Shown here: positions 19,512-29,799 of the stretch, piece by piece
Numbering within the stretch: the first letter of the stretch is position 1
Layout of the letters: the number at the start of each line of letters is the position of its first letter
Assembly: GCF_014653275.1 (NCBI RefSeq)
Contig: NZ_BNAL01000003.1
Location: 1-64,000 of the forward strand
Length of the DNA: 64,000 bases
From: Deinococcus piscis
Lineage (GTDB): Bacteria > Deinococcota > Deinococci > Deinococcales > Deinococcaceae
Reading direction: 5' to 3'
Program-made: the position numbers and the translations under genes
Notes under the pieces: generated by a model
What the model saw: the letters and a program-made list of their open reading frames with translations, nothing else
What the model was told of the DNA's origin: nothing
Database searches by the model: none

Positions 19512-19558
19512 AGAGTTATCCACATAGGTAATGTGGATAACTCTGATTCTGTGGATAA
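19512..19558. promoter_or_regulatory. DnaA-box cluster and hairpin between tyrS and pyk
   Basis: Three perfect DnaA boxes lie in 43 bp: TTATCCACA (19516-19524), TGTGGATAA (19532-19540) and TGTGGATAA (19550-19558). The first two are part of a perfect 14-bp inverted repeat, AGAGTTATCCACAT / ATGTGGATAACTCT, loop AGGTA. In the minus direction the hairpin is followed by CTTTTCTTATTT, so it may also terminate pyk transcripts. Confidence 0.75.
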
Positions 19559-19573
19559 GTTTTTGGCGAACGC

Positions 19574-21001
19574 TTAGTGCAGTTTTTCGACGCGTAGCAT
19601 GTTGGTGGTGCCACGTACACCAAAGGGAACCCCAGCTGTAATCACAAATCGGTCTCCCGACTCCGCCAGCCCAGTGCGGCTCAGCACATCGGCAGCGATG
19701 CGGACCATGTCGTCCGAGTCCTGGGGGTCGTCGCTGAGGACCGGCACCACGCCCCACAGCAGCGTCTGCTGGTTGCGGACATGCTCATAAGGGGTCAGCG
19801 CCAGGATAGAGAGCGGCGGGCGGTACTTAGCAATCCGGCCCGACGACCCACCCGATGACGTAAAGGCGACGATGGCCGCTGCTTCCAGCCGTGCCCCGAT
19901 AGAGCAGGCCGACATGGCAATCGCGTCCTGCGACTCGGCAATCGGGGCCGAAAGCTGCTGAAGCGCCTGATACTGTTCGCTCTGCTCCACCTCGCGGGCG
20001 ATGCGGTCCATCATGGCGACTGCCTCAACTGGGTACTGCCCCACCGCCGACTCAGCACTCAGCATCACGGCGTCGGTGCCGTCATAGATGGCGTTCGCTA
20101 CGTCACTGGCTTCGGCGCGGGTGGGCCGGGGCGCGTTGATCATGCTCTCCAGCATCTGGGTGGCCGTGATGACCGGCTTGCCTGCCTCACGGCACTGCCG
20201 AATCAGGTCTTTTTGGATGGTTGGCACCTGCTCAGGCCGCATTTCCACACCCAAGTCGCCGCGGGCCACCATCACCCCGTCCACTTCTCCCAGGATATCG
20301 GCGAAGCGCTCCACGGCCTGCGGCTTTTCAATCTTGGCCATCAGCTTGGCCCGGCTGCCCGCGCGCGTCAGGTAGTGCCGGGCCAGCAGCAGATCGTCAC
20401 GCGAACGCACAAAGCTCAGCGCCACCCAGTCCACACCCAGCTCGGCCCCAAATTCCAAGTCCTGCACATCTTTTTCGCTCAGAGCTGGCACCGACAGGTC
20501 AGCCTCGGGCACGTTGATTCCCTTGTTGTTCTTCAGCGGCCCCCCAACCAGCACACGGGTCTGCACTTCACTGGCCGTCACATTCAGGACCTGCAAGACC
20601 AAGTTGCCGTCGTCGAGCAGCAGGGTCATCCCGGGGCTCACGTCCTGCGCCAGCTGCTTGTAAGTGGTGCCTACGCGCTCGCGGTTGCCGGGGGCATCGT
20701 CCATGGTGATGCTGAACAGGTCGCCCGGTTCCAGCAAGATGCCGGCTTCATCCTCAAAGCGGGCCACCCGAATCTTGGGCCCCTGCAAGTCCTGCAAGAT
20801 ACCCACGGCGCGGCCCTTCTCGGCGGCAATTTCCCGGATCAGCTCCACGGTCGCCCGGTGATCTTCCCGGTCTCCGTGGCTGAAATTAATGCGGGCCACG
20901 TTCATGCCAGCGTCAATCATGCGCCGCAGGGTCTGCGGGTTGCGGCTGGCTGGGCCCATCGTCGCCACAATCTTGGTGGCTCTTCCAAAAGCGTGTTTCA
21001 T
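19574..21001 (-). CDS. pyk: Pyruvate kinase
   Basis: Final glycolytic step, phosphoenolpyruvate + ADP to pyruvate + ATP. Conserved parts are KIVATMGPASRN near the start, INFSHGDREDH, KIEKPQAVERF (catalytic Lys), MVARGDLGVEM and MLSAESAVGQYP. 475 aa is typical, including the C-terminal allosteric domain. The ATG at 21001 is chosen since AAGGAG precedes it by 6 nt; a TTG two codons earlier would overlap that site. It is near eno, as in other Deinococcus chromosomes. Confidence 0.95.
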   Translation of the reverse strand: MKHAFGRATKIVATMGPASRNPQTLRRMIDAGMNVARINFSHGDREDHRATVELIREIAAEKGRAVGILQDLQGPKIRVARFEDEAGILLEPGDLFSITMDDAPGNRERVGTTYKQLAQDVSPGMTLLLDDGNLVLQVLNVTASEVQTRVLVGGPLKNNKGINVPEADLSVPALSEKDVQDLEFGAELGVDWVALSFVRSRDDLLLARHYLTRAGSRAKLMAKIEKPQAVERFADILGEVDGVMVARGDLGVEMRPEQVPTIQKDLIRQCREAGKPVITATQMLESMINAPRPTRAEASDVANAIYDGTDAVMLSAESAVGQYPVEAVAMMDRIAREVEQSEQYQALQQLSAPIAESQDAIAMSACSIGARLEAAAIVAFTSSGGSSGRIAKYRPPLSILALTPYEHVRNQQTLLWGVVPVLSDDPQDSDDMVRIAADVLSRTGLAESGDRFVITAGVPFGVRGTTNMLRVEKLH

Positions 21002-21259
21002 CGTCAACTCCTTACAAAAAATCTTCTCGGTTTATCGTCCTGCTGTGATTTGGTGTCCTCTGTGATTCGTGTGCTCTTTGCAGACACCCAGCTAGCCTAA
21101 CAGCCCGGCTTCAGGGCAGTGTAAGCCGGCGAGTACTGACGCAGATGGCACAGGACCTCACAGTGTGGTGAAAAGGGCGCAGCTTAGCGGCTTGGGGAAC
21201 ACAGGCCAAAGGGCACCTGCCCAGCGTGCCTCAATACACGCTGAACAAGTGTCCCGGAA

Positions 21260-21291
21260 GACTAAAAAAGGGGTTCCCGTATTCCTGCGGG

Positions 21292-21292
<1 letters not shown>
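21260..21292 (-). terminator. Terminator of eno
   Basis: Reading the minus strand just after the eno stop, a hairpin with CCCG/CGGG inside GGG/CCC arms is followed by TTTTTT (21264-21269). It fits a rho-independent terminator separating eno from pyk, with about 270 bp between that and the pyk start. Confidence 0.6.
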
Positions 21293-22620
<1,328 letters not shown>

Positions 22621-22804
22621 TCAGGTTTGGCGGAACTGTATTCACTTTAGATTCACTCTAGAAACTGCACTCACTATAGGGCGCCCTGGCGGAGTAGGCC
22701 CGGATACAGCGCTTCAGCTTTCAACTGCCTTCAGCTTGAGTCCTGCAATAGCCCTTGCTGGCTTCACAAGGCCCCTGGCAGGCCAGGCAGGGCTCAAGCA
22801 CGGG

Positions 22805-23887
22805 TCAGACCCGCAGAGCTACCAGCACGGCCATATAGCCGCCCCCAGAGGCAGGACGGAAGATGGCCGGCTTGGTGGACTCGGCAAACAGTATCTCCGC
22901 TTCCCCCTCAATGGGCCCCAGCGCGTCCTGCACATATTTGGCGTTGAAAGCCAAGCTGATGGCAGGCTCAGTACCGCTCTGTTCCACGCTCAGCGTGTCG
23001 TGCGCGCGGCCATAGTCGCCTTCGGCGTTCAGCTGCAGCTGCCCCTCAGTGACCAGAAACTCCACACGGTTATTGGCGTTCTTGTCGGCCAGGACGGCCA
23101 CACGGCCCACCGACTCCTTCAGGGCAGCTGAAGGCAGCTTCACCTGCAGTTTGGTTTCGGAAGGAATCACGCGCTCATAGTCTGGGAATTCGCCGTCCAG
23201 CAGCTTCAGGTTCATCTTCACTCGGTCCGTCGTCACGCTCAGTTGGCCTTCGCCATAGCTCAGTTTCGCCTCGCCGTCACGCAGCATTCGGACCAACTCA
23301 TCCACACTGCGGGCGGGCATGATGAGCTCCCGCACTTCGCCTTCCAAAGCAAAGTCGTGCAGCGCCACGCGGTAGCCGTCAGAGGCGACTACGCGGGCTC
23401 CATTCTCGCGCTTTTCCAATTTCACGCCACGGAACACCGCCTGAAAGGCTTCGCTGCTGGCGGCGTACCGCACACTGTTCAGGGCGCGGGCCAAGTCAGC
23501 TGCGTCAACAGTGGCGTCAACCTGACTCGGGAAGTTCAGCTCTGGAAAAGCGCTAACGTCTCCGGTCTGGATCTTGAAATCCGATCCGCCCGAGCGCACC
23601 GACAGCTCATCGCCATTCAGTTCGAGCTCAACCAATTCGCCGCCCAAGGTCCGCACAATTTGCGACAGCAGATGCGCAGGCACCACGAATGCTTGTGGGT
23701 CTTGGACTTCTGCAGGGGCGAAGCTGGCCAGATCCACTTCCAGATTGGTGCCGCTCAAGTGCAGACCCTGCTCAGCAGCATCGATTTTGAGCGAAGTCAA
23801 CAGCGGATTGGAGCTGCGGCTGGGAACCACCCTCTCGAGCAGACCTAGACCTTCACTCAGGACCTTCTTGGTTACGGTGGCTTTCAT
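22805..23887 (-). CDS. dnaN: DNA polymerase III beta subunit (sliding clamp)
   Basis: Forms the ring clamp that tethers polymerase III to DNA. 360 aa with the three repeated clamp domains; recognisable segments are [30 protein letters not shown] and [14 protein letters not shown]. The ATG at 23887 ([10 protein letters not shown]) was chosen because TAAACT ends 7 nt upstream, a leaderless layout; the frame is open further up. oriC lies directly upstream and dnaA beyond it. Confidence 0.95.
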   Translation of the reverse strand: MKATVTKKVLSEGLGLLERVVPSRSSNPLLTSLKIDAAEQGLHLSGTNLEVDLASFAPAEVQDPQAFVVPAHLLSQIVRTLGGELVELELNGDELSVRSGGSDFKIQTGDVSAFPELNFPSQVDATVDAADLARALNSVRYAASSEAFQAVFRGVKLEKRENGARVVASDGYRVALHDFALEGEVRELIMPARSVDELVRMLRDGEAKLSYGEGQLSVTTDRVKMNLKLLDGEFPDYERVIPSETKLQVKLPSAALKESVGRVAVLADKNANNRVEFLVTEGQLQLNAEGDYGRAHDTLSVEQSGTEPAISLAFNAKYVQDALGPIEGEAEILFAESTKPAIFRPASGGGYMAVLVALRV

Positions 23888-24012
23888 TGCTTTCAGTTTA
23901 CCGGAGTGTTCCCGCTTAGGGCGGTCTTCCACCACCACTTCTCCCTATAGGCTTTCTTCCAGTCTGGCTTGACCTATCAGGCTTTGCCCACCCTCTCTAT
24001 CTCTGTTGTTCT

Positions 24013-24256
<244 letters not shown>

Positions 24257-24483
24257 GGAAGGGAAAGTTTTCACATTACTTTGGAACGGCTTTTGGAATC
24301 TTTTGGCTGAAGAGGGTGCAGGGCCAGGCGTGCCGCTTGCTTCAAGATCATCTCTTCTGAGCGATGCGGTACGACCAGCGTGAAGCCCCGGAACACCGTC
24401 AGAAGCAATAGTCCAGTCCCTGGCAGGTCGCAAGATGCTTGCCTTCTGTGAAGGAGGATTCCAGGAGCCCAGCGCATTTTTCT
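24257..24483. other. Region between oriC and the relic, no gene seen
   Basis: About 230 bp with mixed composition. Short reading frames on the minus strand have no recognisable motif; they may be further decayed sequence of the transposase-like relic, since coding-like texture continues in changing frames. No DnaA box occurs beyond 24256. Confidence 0.4.
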
Positions 24484-24847
24484 TTAAACTGGGATGTGAT
24501 CCCTATCCAGCATCTGAGACGGCACCACAAAGAATTCGCGAGCCCATAGACTGAAAGCACTTCTTGATGAAGTCCAGCACGTCTGCCAGCAAAATGCGCC
24601 ACTGGGCGTCCTGCATCTCTCCCTGGCAGCGGTTTGAATCCCAGCTGTGGATATCGAAGAAACGGCTCAGCGCACTGGGACTGCTCCCCCTCAGCTGATC
24701 TAACTACAGGAGATCCACTCGGGTGAGCGCATTTACTACGCCTTTAAGCGAGTCCCCTTTTGGGTATACAAGGAAACCTAGAAAATCCTCACTGGTTGCT
24801 CGAAGAGATAAAACGCTGTCTGTGTTTCCATAGAGGAAGCTGAGCAT
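24484..24847 (-). pseudogene. Decayed transposase-like gene beside oriC
   Basis: In one minus-strand frame a 47-codon open segment (ATG at 24847 after GAGGAG) stops at TAG 24704-24706. The same frame then continues with LDQLRGSSPSALSRFFDI, HSWDSNRCQ and QWRILLADVLDFIKK. A shift near 24545 to another frame gives WAREFFVVPSQMLDRDHIPV before TAA at 24484. SALSRF followed by a Trp resembles N-terminal regions of IS4-type transposases, but no DDE motif or terminal repeats remain. An in-frame stop plus a frameshift mark it as a relic; the family is a guess. Confidence 0.4.
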
Positions 24848-24862
24848 CACTCCTCAGAGCCG

Positions 24863-26254
24863 TTAGGATGAACCCTCTCCATCCGTTTCATGCAACCCTT
24901 CCAGGTGGCGGCGCAACCGGCTGACCTGAGCTGCCATTTCTTCATCCTTCTTGACGCTATCACTGACCTTATTGATCGCGTGCATAACCGTGGAATGGTC
25001 GCGGCCAAAATATTGGCCGATCTCAGGCAGAGAATGAGGCGTCAGCTCCCGAATCAGGTACATCGCAATCTGACGGGGGACCACAACGTCGCGTGCCCGG
25101 CCAGTACCACGAATCTGCTCGGTGGTCACTTCAAACAGTTGGGCAGCGGCGCGTACCACTTCGGGCATTTCTACCTGAAGTTCTTGGGGCGCGAAGACAT
25201 TGGACAGAGCTTTGGACGCCACCGCCCGGCTAAAGGGCACATTATTCAGGCTAGAAAAGGCGACCACACGCATCAGGGCCCCTTCCAGCTCACGGATGTT
25301 GGTGGTCACCTGCCGGGCAATCAGTTCCAGAACATCCTGCGGAATGTTGATGTTGGCCTGCTCAGCATTCATCTTGAGAATGGCCACCCGCGTCTCGAAT
25401 TCGGGCGACTGAATGTCGGTGATCAGGCCCCACTCAAAGCGGCTGCGCAGCCGCCCTTCAAGCGTCTGGATGTCCTTGGGGGGCCGGTCCGAGCTGAGAA
25501 TAATCTGCTTGTGATTCTCGTAGAGCGCGTTGAAGGTGTGAAAAAACTCTTCTTGGGTACGCTCCTTGCGGGCCAGAAACTGAATGTCGTCCACCAGCAG
25601 CAGGTCCACAGAGCGGTAGCGGTCACGGAACTGTGTGGTCTTGTCGTCACGGATGGAGTTAATCAGCTCATTCGTAAACGACTCAGTAGACACGTAGGCG
25701 ATGCGCTTCTCGGGGTACTTCTCGGCCAGGTAGTGCCCGACGGCGTGCATCAAGTGAGTTTTGCCCAGGCCCACATCACCGTAGATAAACAGGGGGTTGT
25801 AGGCCTTGCCCGGCGACTCGGCCACGGCCAGCGCAGCGGCGTGAGCGAGGTTGTTGTTCGGCCCCACCACAAAATTCTCGAAGGTGTACTTGGGATTCAG
25901 GATTTTGCTCAGTTCTGGGTCGGGGCCGCTACGTGCTGGCCGAGGTGGAGACGCGACTTTGGGCGCCGGGGCCGGAGCTGACGTTTCAGGCATGATCATG
26001 GCTTCCTGCACGGCGGGCAGCACTTCAAAGCTCACTTGCGGATTCTCGGCACCCAGGCTGCGCAGCGCGTCTTCCAGCAGCTGCAGGTAGTGCTTGCGGA
26101 ACCACTCCTGCGCGAATGAATTGCGGACACCCAGCACCAGCGAGCCTTCGCGGACGCCTAGAGTTTTGACCGGAGCAAACCAGGTGTGGTACTCCACTTC
26201 CGAAATGTTGTTGCGGACATAAGCCAGTACATCCGACCAGATTTCCTGAGAAAT
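24863..26254 (-). CDS. dnaA: Chromosomal replication initiator DnaA, probable AUU start
   Basis: Binds the DnaA boxes of oriC and opens the duplex. Domain I starts [25 protein letters not shown]; Walker A is [10 protein letters not shown], Walker [10 protein letters not shown], and the box-binding signature is [14 protein letters not shown]. 463 aa. No ATG stands at the expected start: SD AGGAGG (26263-26268) is followed after 8 nt by ATT (26252-26254) immediately before the SQEIW that opens DnaA proteins of the genus. GTG at 26261-26263 overlaps the SD and an ATG at 26326 has none, so AUU is the best candidate. Confidence 0.95.
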   Translation of the reverse strand: MSQEIWSDVLAYVRNNISEVEYHTWFAPVKTLGVREGSLVLGVRNSFAQEWFRKHYLQLLEDALRSLGAENPQVSFEVLPAVQEAMIMPETSAPAPAPKVASPPRPARSGPDPELSKILNPKYTFENFVVGPNNNLAHAAALAVAESPGKAYNPLFIYGDVGLGKTHLMHAVGHYLAEKYPEKRIAYVSTESFTNELINSIRDDKTTQFRDRYRSVDLLLVDDIQFLARKERTQEEFFHTFNALYENHKQIILSSDRPPKDIQTLEGRLRSRFEWGLITDIQSPEFETRVAILKMNAEQANINIPQDVLELIARQVTTNIRELEGALMRVVAFSSLNNVPFSRAVASKALSNVFAPQELQVEMPEVVRAAAQLFEVTTEQIRGTGRARDVVVPRQIAMYLIRELTPHSLPEIGQYFGRDHSTVMHAINKVSDSVKKDEEMAAQVSRLRRHLEGLHETDGEGSS

Positions 26255-26262
26255 AGCGCACA

Positions 26263-26268
26263 CCTCCT
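26263..26268 (-). promoter_or_regulatory. Shine-Dalgarno site of dnaA
   Basis: AGGAGG on the minus strand, 8 nt before the ATT at 26252-26254. A perfect SD at ideal spacing from a non-canonical start codon is what decides the dnaA start here. Confidence 0.7.
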
Positions 26269-26371
26269 GGGGGCCGGCACAGTTGCTGCCGGAAGCAGTG
26301 GGGCCAGCATAGCAAGTGGCCCACAAAAGCAGACAGCCCTCGCTGCTGCGAAGGCTGTGAGTTCTGCACTG

Positions 26372-26446
<75 letters not shown>

Positions 26447-26480
26447 ATCTGTGCGCTGATGCGCCGTGGCCCGTTGGATG

Positions 26481-26556
26481 TGGTGGGCCCTACCGGACTT
26501 GAACCGGTAACCAATCGGTTATGAGCCGACTGCTCTAACCATTGAGCTAAAGGCCC
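26481..26556 (-). tRNA. tRNA-Ile2 (CAT), lysidine type
   Basis: Cloverleaf with acceptor GGGCCTT/AGGGCCC, anticodon stem GTCGG/CCGAT around CTCATAA (anticodon CAT), T-arm ACCGG TTCAAGT CCGGT and encoded CCA. The body (GGTTAGAGCAG, TCATAA, GGTTCAAGTCC) resembles E. coli ileX-type tRNA-Ile2 more than elongator tRNA-Met, so the C34 is probably modified to lysidine by TilS. Elongator Met remains possible. Confidence 0.88.
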
Positions 26557-26666
26557 CTCTGGCAAGCTTCAGAAGTTTAGCAGTGGCCCCGCTCAGAAGT
26601 CAATGTTGGGGGCACTGCGGCCACCACGGGCCCTTGACCTCCAGGCCGGAACAGTACACTTGCCGC

Positions 26667-28037
26667 ATGACCTTCTCTGCACCGGCTGCTCCTACCGTCC
26701 ATGTGGCCTCCGAGGTCTTTCCCTTTTCCCGCACTGGCGGCCTGGCCGACGTGTTGGGGGCACTTCCTGCGGCGCAGGCGGCGGCTGGGGACGCGGTGAT
26801 GGTGGTGTCCCCCTGGTACCAGGACCTGGCTGACGCTGGGGCGGTGCAGCCCCTGGGCTCCGTGCATGTCGGGGGTGTGGGCGAGGTCCGGCTGGGGCAT
26901 GAGCGCCGGGGCGGTGTGGAGTATCTGTTCCTGGGGATGGAAGAATTCGCGCGGCCCGGTCTTTATCACCCGGACGATGTGCAGCGGTTCAGCGCCTTTG
27001 GGCGGGCGGTGCTTCCAGCCTTGCAGTGGCTGAATGTTCAGCCCCGGCTGCTGCACGGCCACGACTGGCAAGCAGGGTTGGCCGTAGCACACGCGAAGCT
27101 GAGTGACTGGCCTACAGTGCTTACGGTCCATAATCTGCAATACCAGGGCCGCTGGAACCTGCACGAAGCGGCAGGCTGGACTGCGCTCCCCGACTGGACC
27201 TTTCAGCCGGACTTCGCGGAGTTTCACGGCGACCTGAACCTGCTCAAAGCTGGGCTGGTGTTTGCAGACCGGGTCACTACGGTCAGCCCGACCTACGCGC
27301 ACGAAATTACCACCCCCCAGTACGGCGAGGGGTTAGAGGGCGTGCTGCAACGTCTGGACGCCGAAGGGCGGCTGCGCGGCATCCTGAATGGGCTGGACCT
27401 GGACCGCTGGAACCCCCGGCGGGACGGGTACGTGATGAACTATTCGGGCCTGCGCGGTAAGAGCAGCAACCGCCGTAGGCTGCGCGAGGAGTTTGGCTTT
27501 GACCGAGCCCCGGTGCTCGGTACAGTGAGCCGCCTGGCCGACCAGAAGGGCATGGACTTGCTGCTGATGGCCCTGCCGGAACTGGTGAGAAGCTGGAACG
27601 TGGTGATTCTGGGGGGCGGTGACCCCTTGCTGGAAGCGGCATTTCAGGGCTGGAATCTGCACCCACGCGTGGCCTTTGTGGGTGGGCTCAACGAAGCGCT
27701 GGCCCACCGCATCTACGCTGGGGCTGACGCTTTTGCCATGCCCAGCCGCTTTGAGCCGTGTGGCCTGTCGCAGATGATTGCGCTGCGCTACGGCACCCTG
27801 CCAGTGGTGCGTGAGACAGGAGGGCTCAAGGACACTGTCCCCCCCAGCATCGGCTTTACGTTTGGGCCAGCCACTTCGCAGGCGCTGCTGGAGGCCTGCG
27901 GTGAGGCGCTACAGGCCCGCCGCGACAAAGCCGATTGGGAGCGCCGGGTGCGCGAAGGCATGGCGCTGGATTTCAGCTGGAACGCTTCGGCGCAGGCCTA
28001 CCGCGATCTATACGCCAAGATTCTGGCCGAGTGCTGA
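26667..28037 (+). CDS. glgA: Glycogen synthase (ADP-glucose type, GT5)
   Basis: Transfers glucose from ADP-glucose to alpha-1,4-glucan. The N-terminal substrate loop is PFSRTGGLADVLGALP: the usual KxGGL has Arg in place of Lys here. LLHGHDWQAGL, TVHNLQYQGRW, GTVSRLADQKGMDLL and the C-terminal MPSRFEPCGLSQMIALRYGTLPVV complete the GT5 pattern. 456 aa. TACACT ends 6 nt before the ATG at 26667. It ends 1 bp from the convergent phosphoesterase gene. No other glg gene is in the window. Confidence 0.93.
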   Translation: MTFSAPAAPTVHVASEVFPFSRTGGLADVLGALPAAQAAAGDAVMVVSPWYQDLADAGAVQPLGSVHVGGVGEVRLGHERRGGVEYLFLGMEEFARPGLYHPDDVQRFSAFGRAVLPALQWLNVQPRLLHGHDWQAGLAVAHAKLSDWPTVLTVHNLQYQGRWNLHEAAGWTALPDWTFQPDFAEFHGDLNLLKAGLVFADRVTTVSPTYAHEITTPQYGEGLEGVLQRLDAEGRLRGILNGLDLDRWNPRRDGYVMNYSGLRGKSSNRRRLREEFGFDRAPVLGTVSRLADQKGMDLLLMALPELVRSWNVVILGGGDPLLEAAFQGWNLHPRVAFVGGLNEALAHRIYAGADAFAMPSRFEPCGLSQMIALRYGTLPVVRETGGLKDTVPPSIGFTFGPATSQALLEACGEALQARRDKADWERRVREGMALDFSWNASAQAYRDLYAKILAEC

Positions 28038-28038
28038 C

Positions 28039-28929
28039 TCAGGCCTGGCCCGGCAGCAGGTCCATCACTGTCACCTCTGGGGGGCAAAAGGTCCGCACTG
28101 GCAGACCCGAAACGCCCAGGCCCCGGCTGACATAGGCCGGGCTGCCGTATTCTCCCTGGTGCCAGCCCATCGCGTAGCGGGTGCCGTAGGCGCTGGGCAC
28201 CACCAGGGCACCCACGCCCGGCAGCCGCACCTGGCCGCCGTGGGTGTGTCCCGCCAGCGTGAGGCCGATGGGCTGCGGGAAAGTGGGGAGGATGTCGGGA
28301 TTGTGGGTGAGCAGCAAGGTGGCCCGCGCCCCAGCTCCAGCCAGCAGGGCGCTGAGGTCGGGGCGTTCCCCCCACTGCCAGTCATCCGTGCCGACCAGAT
28401 GAAGGTCACTCCTGGGCTGCGCGGTCTGATTGCGGAGCAGGCGGACACCTGCTTCCCCCAGCTCCGCAGCGAGCGCGTGCCTATGTTCCTCCCAGCCCGG
28501 CTGCCCTTCGCCGCGCCACCGTGAGTCGTAGCGGCCAAAACTGCCGTAATCGTGATTGCCCCACACGCCATACACTCCCAGTGGTGCCTGCAAGCGGGAC
28601 AGCTGCTTGAGCAGAGGCGTAGGCCGCTCACCAGGGCGGATATCCACAAAGTCGCCGCCCAACAGAATCAGATCGGGCCGCTCGGCCAAGGCGGTATCTA
28701 TCCAGCGGCGCACACTGCCCGCTTCGATATACAGGCCGTAGTGCAGGTCGGTCAGGAAGACCAGCCGCAGAGGCTCACGCAGTTCAGGCAGCGTCTGGCG
28801 CTGACGGGTCACGCTCAGGCCATAGGCACCCGCCACAGCGCTGCCCCCGAGTAGCCCGCCCAGCCCCAGCACGCCCAGGGCACTGCGCTGAAGCCACTGC
28901 CGGCGGGTCAGGCGGGAAGAACGTCTCAT
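28039..28929 (-). CDS. Tat-exported metallophosphoesterase (YkuE/YaeI-like)
   Basis: A twin-arginine signal (RRQWLQ, residues about 8-13) and a hydrophobic stretch precede a calcineurin-like domain with FLTDLHYG, LGGDFVD, GNHDYG, LLTHNPD and GHTHGGQ, giving the full two-metal site. Such proteins cleave phosphodiesters or pyrophosphates of lipids outside the membrane; the exact substrate is unknown. ATG 28929 is chosen to keep the Tat signal at the N-terminus and overlaps the stop of a 5-codon upstream frame. Confidence 0.88.
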   Translation of the reverse strand: MRRSSRLTRRQWLQRSALGVLGLGGLLGGSAVAGAYGLSVTRQRQTLPELREPLRLVFLTDLHYGLYIEAGSVRRWIDTALAERPDLILLGGDFVDIRPGERPTPLLKQLSRLQAPLGVYGVWGNHDYGSFGRYDSRWRGEGQPGWEEHRHALAAELGEAGVRLLRNQTAQPRSDLHLVGTDDWQWGERPDLSALLAGAGARATLLLTHNPDILPTFPQPIGLTLAGHTHGGQVRLPGVGALVVPSAYGTRYAMGWHQGEYGSPAYVSRGLGVSGLPVRTFCPPEVTVMDLLPGQA

Positions 28930-28955
28930 GCAAAAGCCCTCATAGAGCCAGAGTA
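28926..28955 (-). promoter_or_regulatory. Leaderless mini-ORF coupled to the phosphoesterase
   Basis: TACTCT (28950-28955) is followed after 6 nt by ATG (28943) opening the peptide MRAFA, whose TGA (28926-28928) overlaps the ATG of the phosphoesterase as ATGA. This would place translation of a five-residue peptide directly before the main gene. Confidence 0.45.
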
Positions 28956-28988
28956 AGCCGATCAGGTTAAGCGAAGTAGACTGCGGCA

Positions 28989-29798
28989 ATGTCTGAACCC
29001 CGCACCGTGTTTGTGGTTCCCGACCTGCATGGCCGCGCCGACCTGCTGGATGCGGCCATTCGCTACGCTGAGACGCACTGGCCGAACTGGCATCTGCTGA
29101 ACCTGGGGGACGCGATTGACCGTGGGCCACAGTCGCTGCGCTGCGTGACCCGGTTGCTGGAACTGCGGGCCCAGGGCCGCGCCACGCTGTTGATGGGCAA
29201 CCACGAGCGCATGGCCCTGGATGGCCCGCAGCATTTTCAGCGCTTTGTGGAGAGTGGTCACCCCGAAGAATTTCGCCTCGCCATGCAGGGTCTCCAGTGG
29301 TGGATGCGGGCGGGGGGCGAGACGGTGCGGCGGGAACTGGGAAGCCTGACGCTAGAACAGTTCCCCGAGTTGCTGCGCGAGTACCTGACCGACCTGCCCC
29401 GCATGGTGTTTGTGGATGGGCAGGGCGAGATTCACACAGCGCCGCCGTCCAGCCCCAGCGTCATGGTGACCCACGCCAGCCCGCCCAAAGCCCACCGCGA
29501 CTACCCCAATCCGATGTCGGCGGTGCTTTGGCTGCGGCCTGCTGACGGCCCCTATCAGCTGCCGCCAGGTGTGACTTACTCGGTGCATGGGCACACGCCG
29601 GTACGGGTGGCCGTGCAGCAGGAGGGGCAGGTGTATCTGGACCTCGGAGCCTACAAGACCGGGCGGCTGGCGCTGCTGCCGCTGCATGTGGACGGTCCAC
29701 GCGGCCTGGTGGTGCTGGAGGGCGAAGGCAACCCCGCTGCCAGCGAGGGCCTGCCCGCCTTCGGACGGATGCTGGAAGCGCGGCTGATGCGCGTTTAG
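28989..29798 (+). CDS. PPP-family phosphatase (bis-nucleosyl tetraphosphatase/serine-threonine type)
   Basis: Carries the calcineurin-like signature PDLHGRADLL, NLGDAIDRGPQS, LLMGNHERMA, MVTHASPP and SVHGHTPVR, as in ApaH and small PPP phosphatases. At 269 aa it is compatible with a diadenosine tetraphosphatase or a protein phosphatase; I cannot decide. TAGACT ends 6 nt before the ATG. Divergent from the Tat phosphoesterase and 1 bp from the convergent membrane-protein gene. Confidence 0.85.
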   Translation: MSEPRTVFVVPDLHGRADLLDAAIRYAETHWPNWHLLNLGDAIDRGPQSLRCVTRLLELRAQGRATLLMGNHERMALDGPQHFQRFVESGHPEEFRLAMQGLQWWMRAGGETVRRELGSLTLEQFPELLREYLTDLPRMVFVDGQGEIHTAPPSSPSVMVTHASPPKAHRDYPNPMSAVLWLRPADGPYQLPPGVTYSVHGHTPVRVAVQQEGQVYLDLGAYKTGRLALLPLHVDGPRGLVVLEGEGNPAASEGLPAFGRMLEARLMRV

Positions 29799-29799
29799 G

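Noticed and set aside
22669..22681. ACTCACTATAGGG, identical to the right half of a T7 promoter
   Set aside because: The upstream recognition half (TAATACG...) is missing, and no phage genes occur nearby; the TATAGT on the other strand fits a host promoter element of eno better.
26326..26328. ATG at 26326 as dnaA start
   Set aside because: No SD, and the added 24 residues (MWATCYAGP...) are unlike any DnaA N-terminus; a perfect SD lies further downstream.
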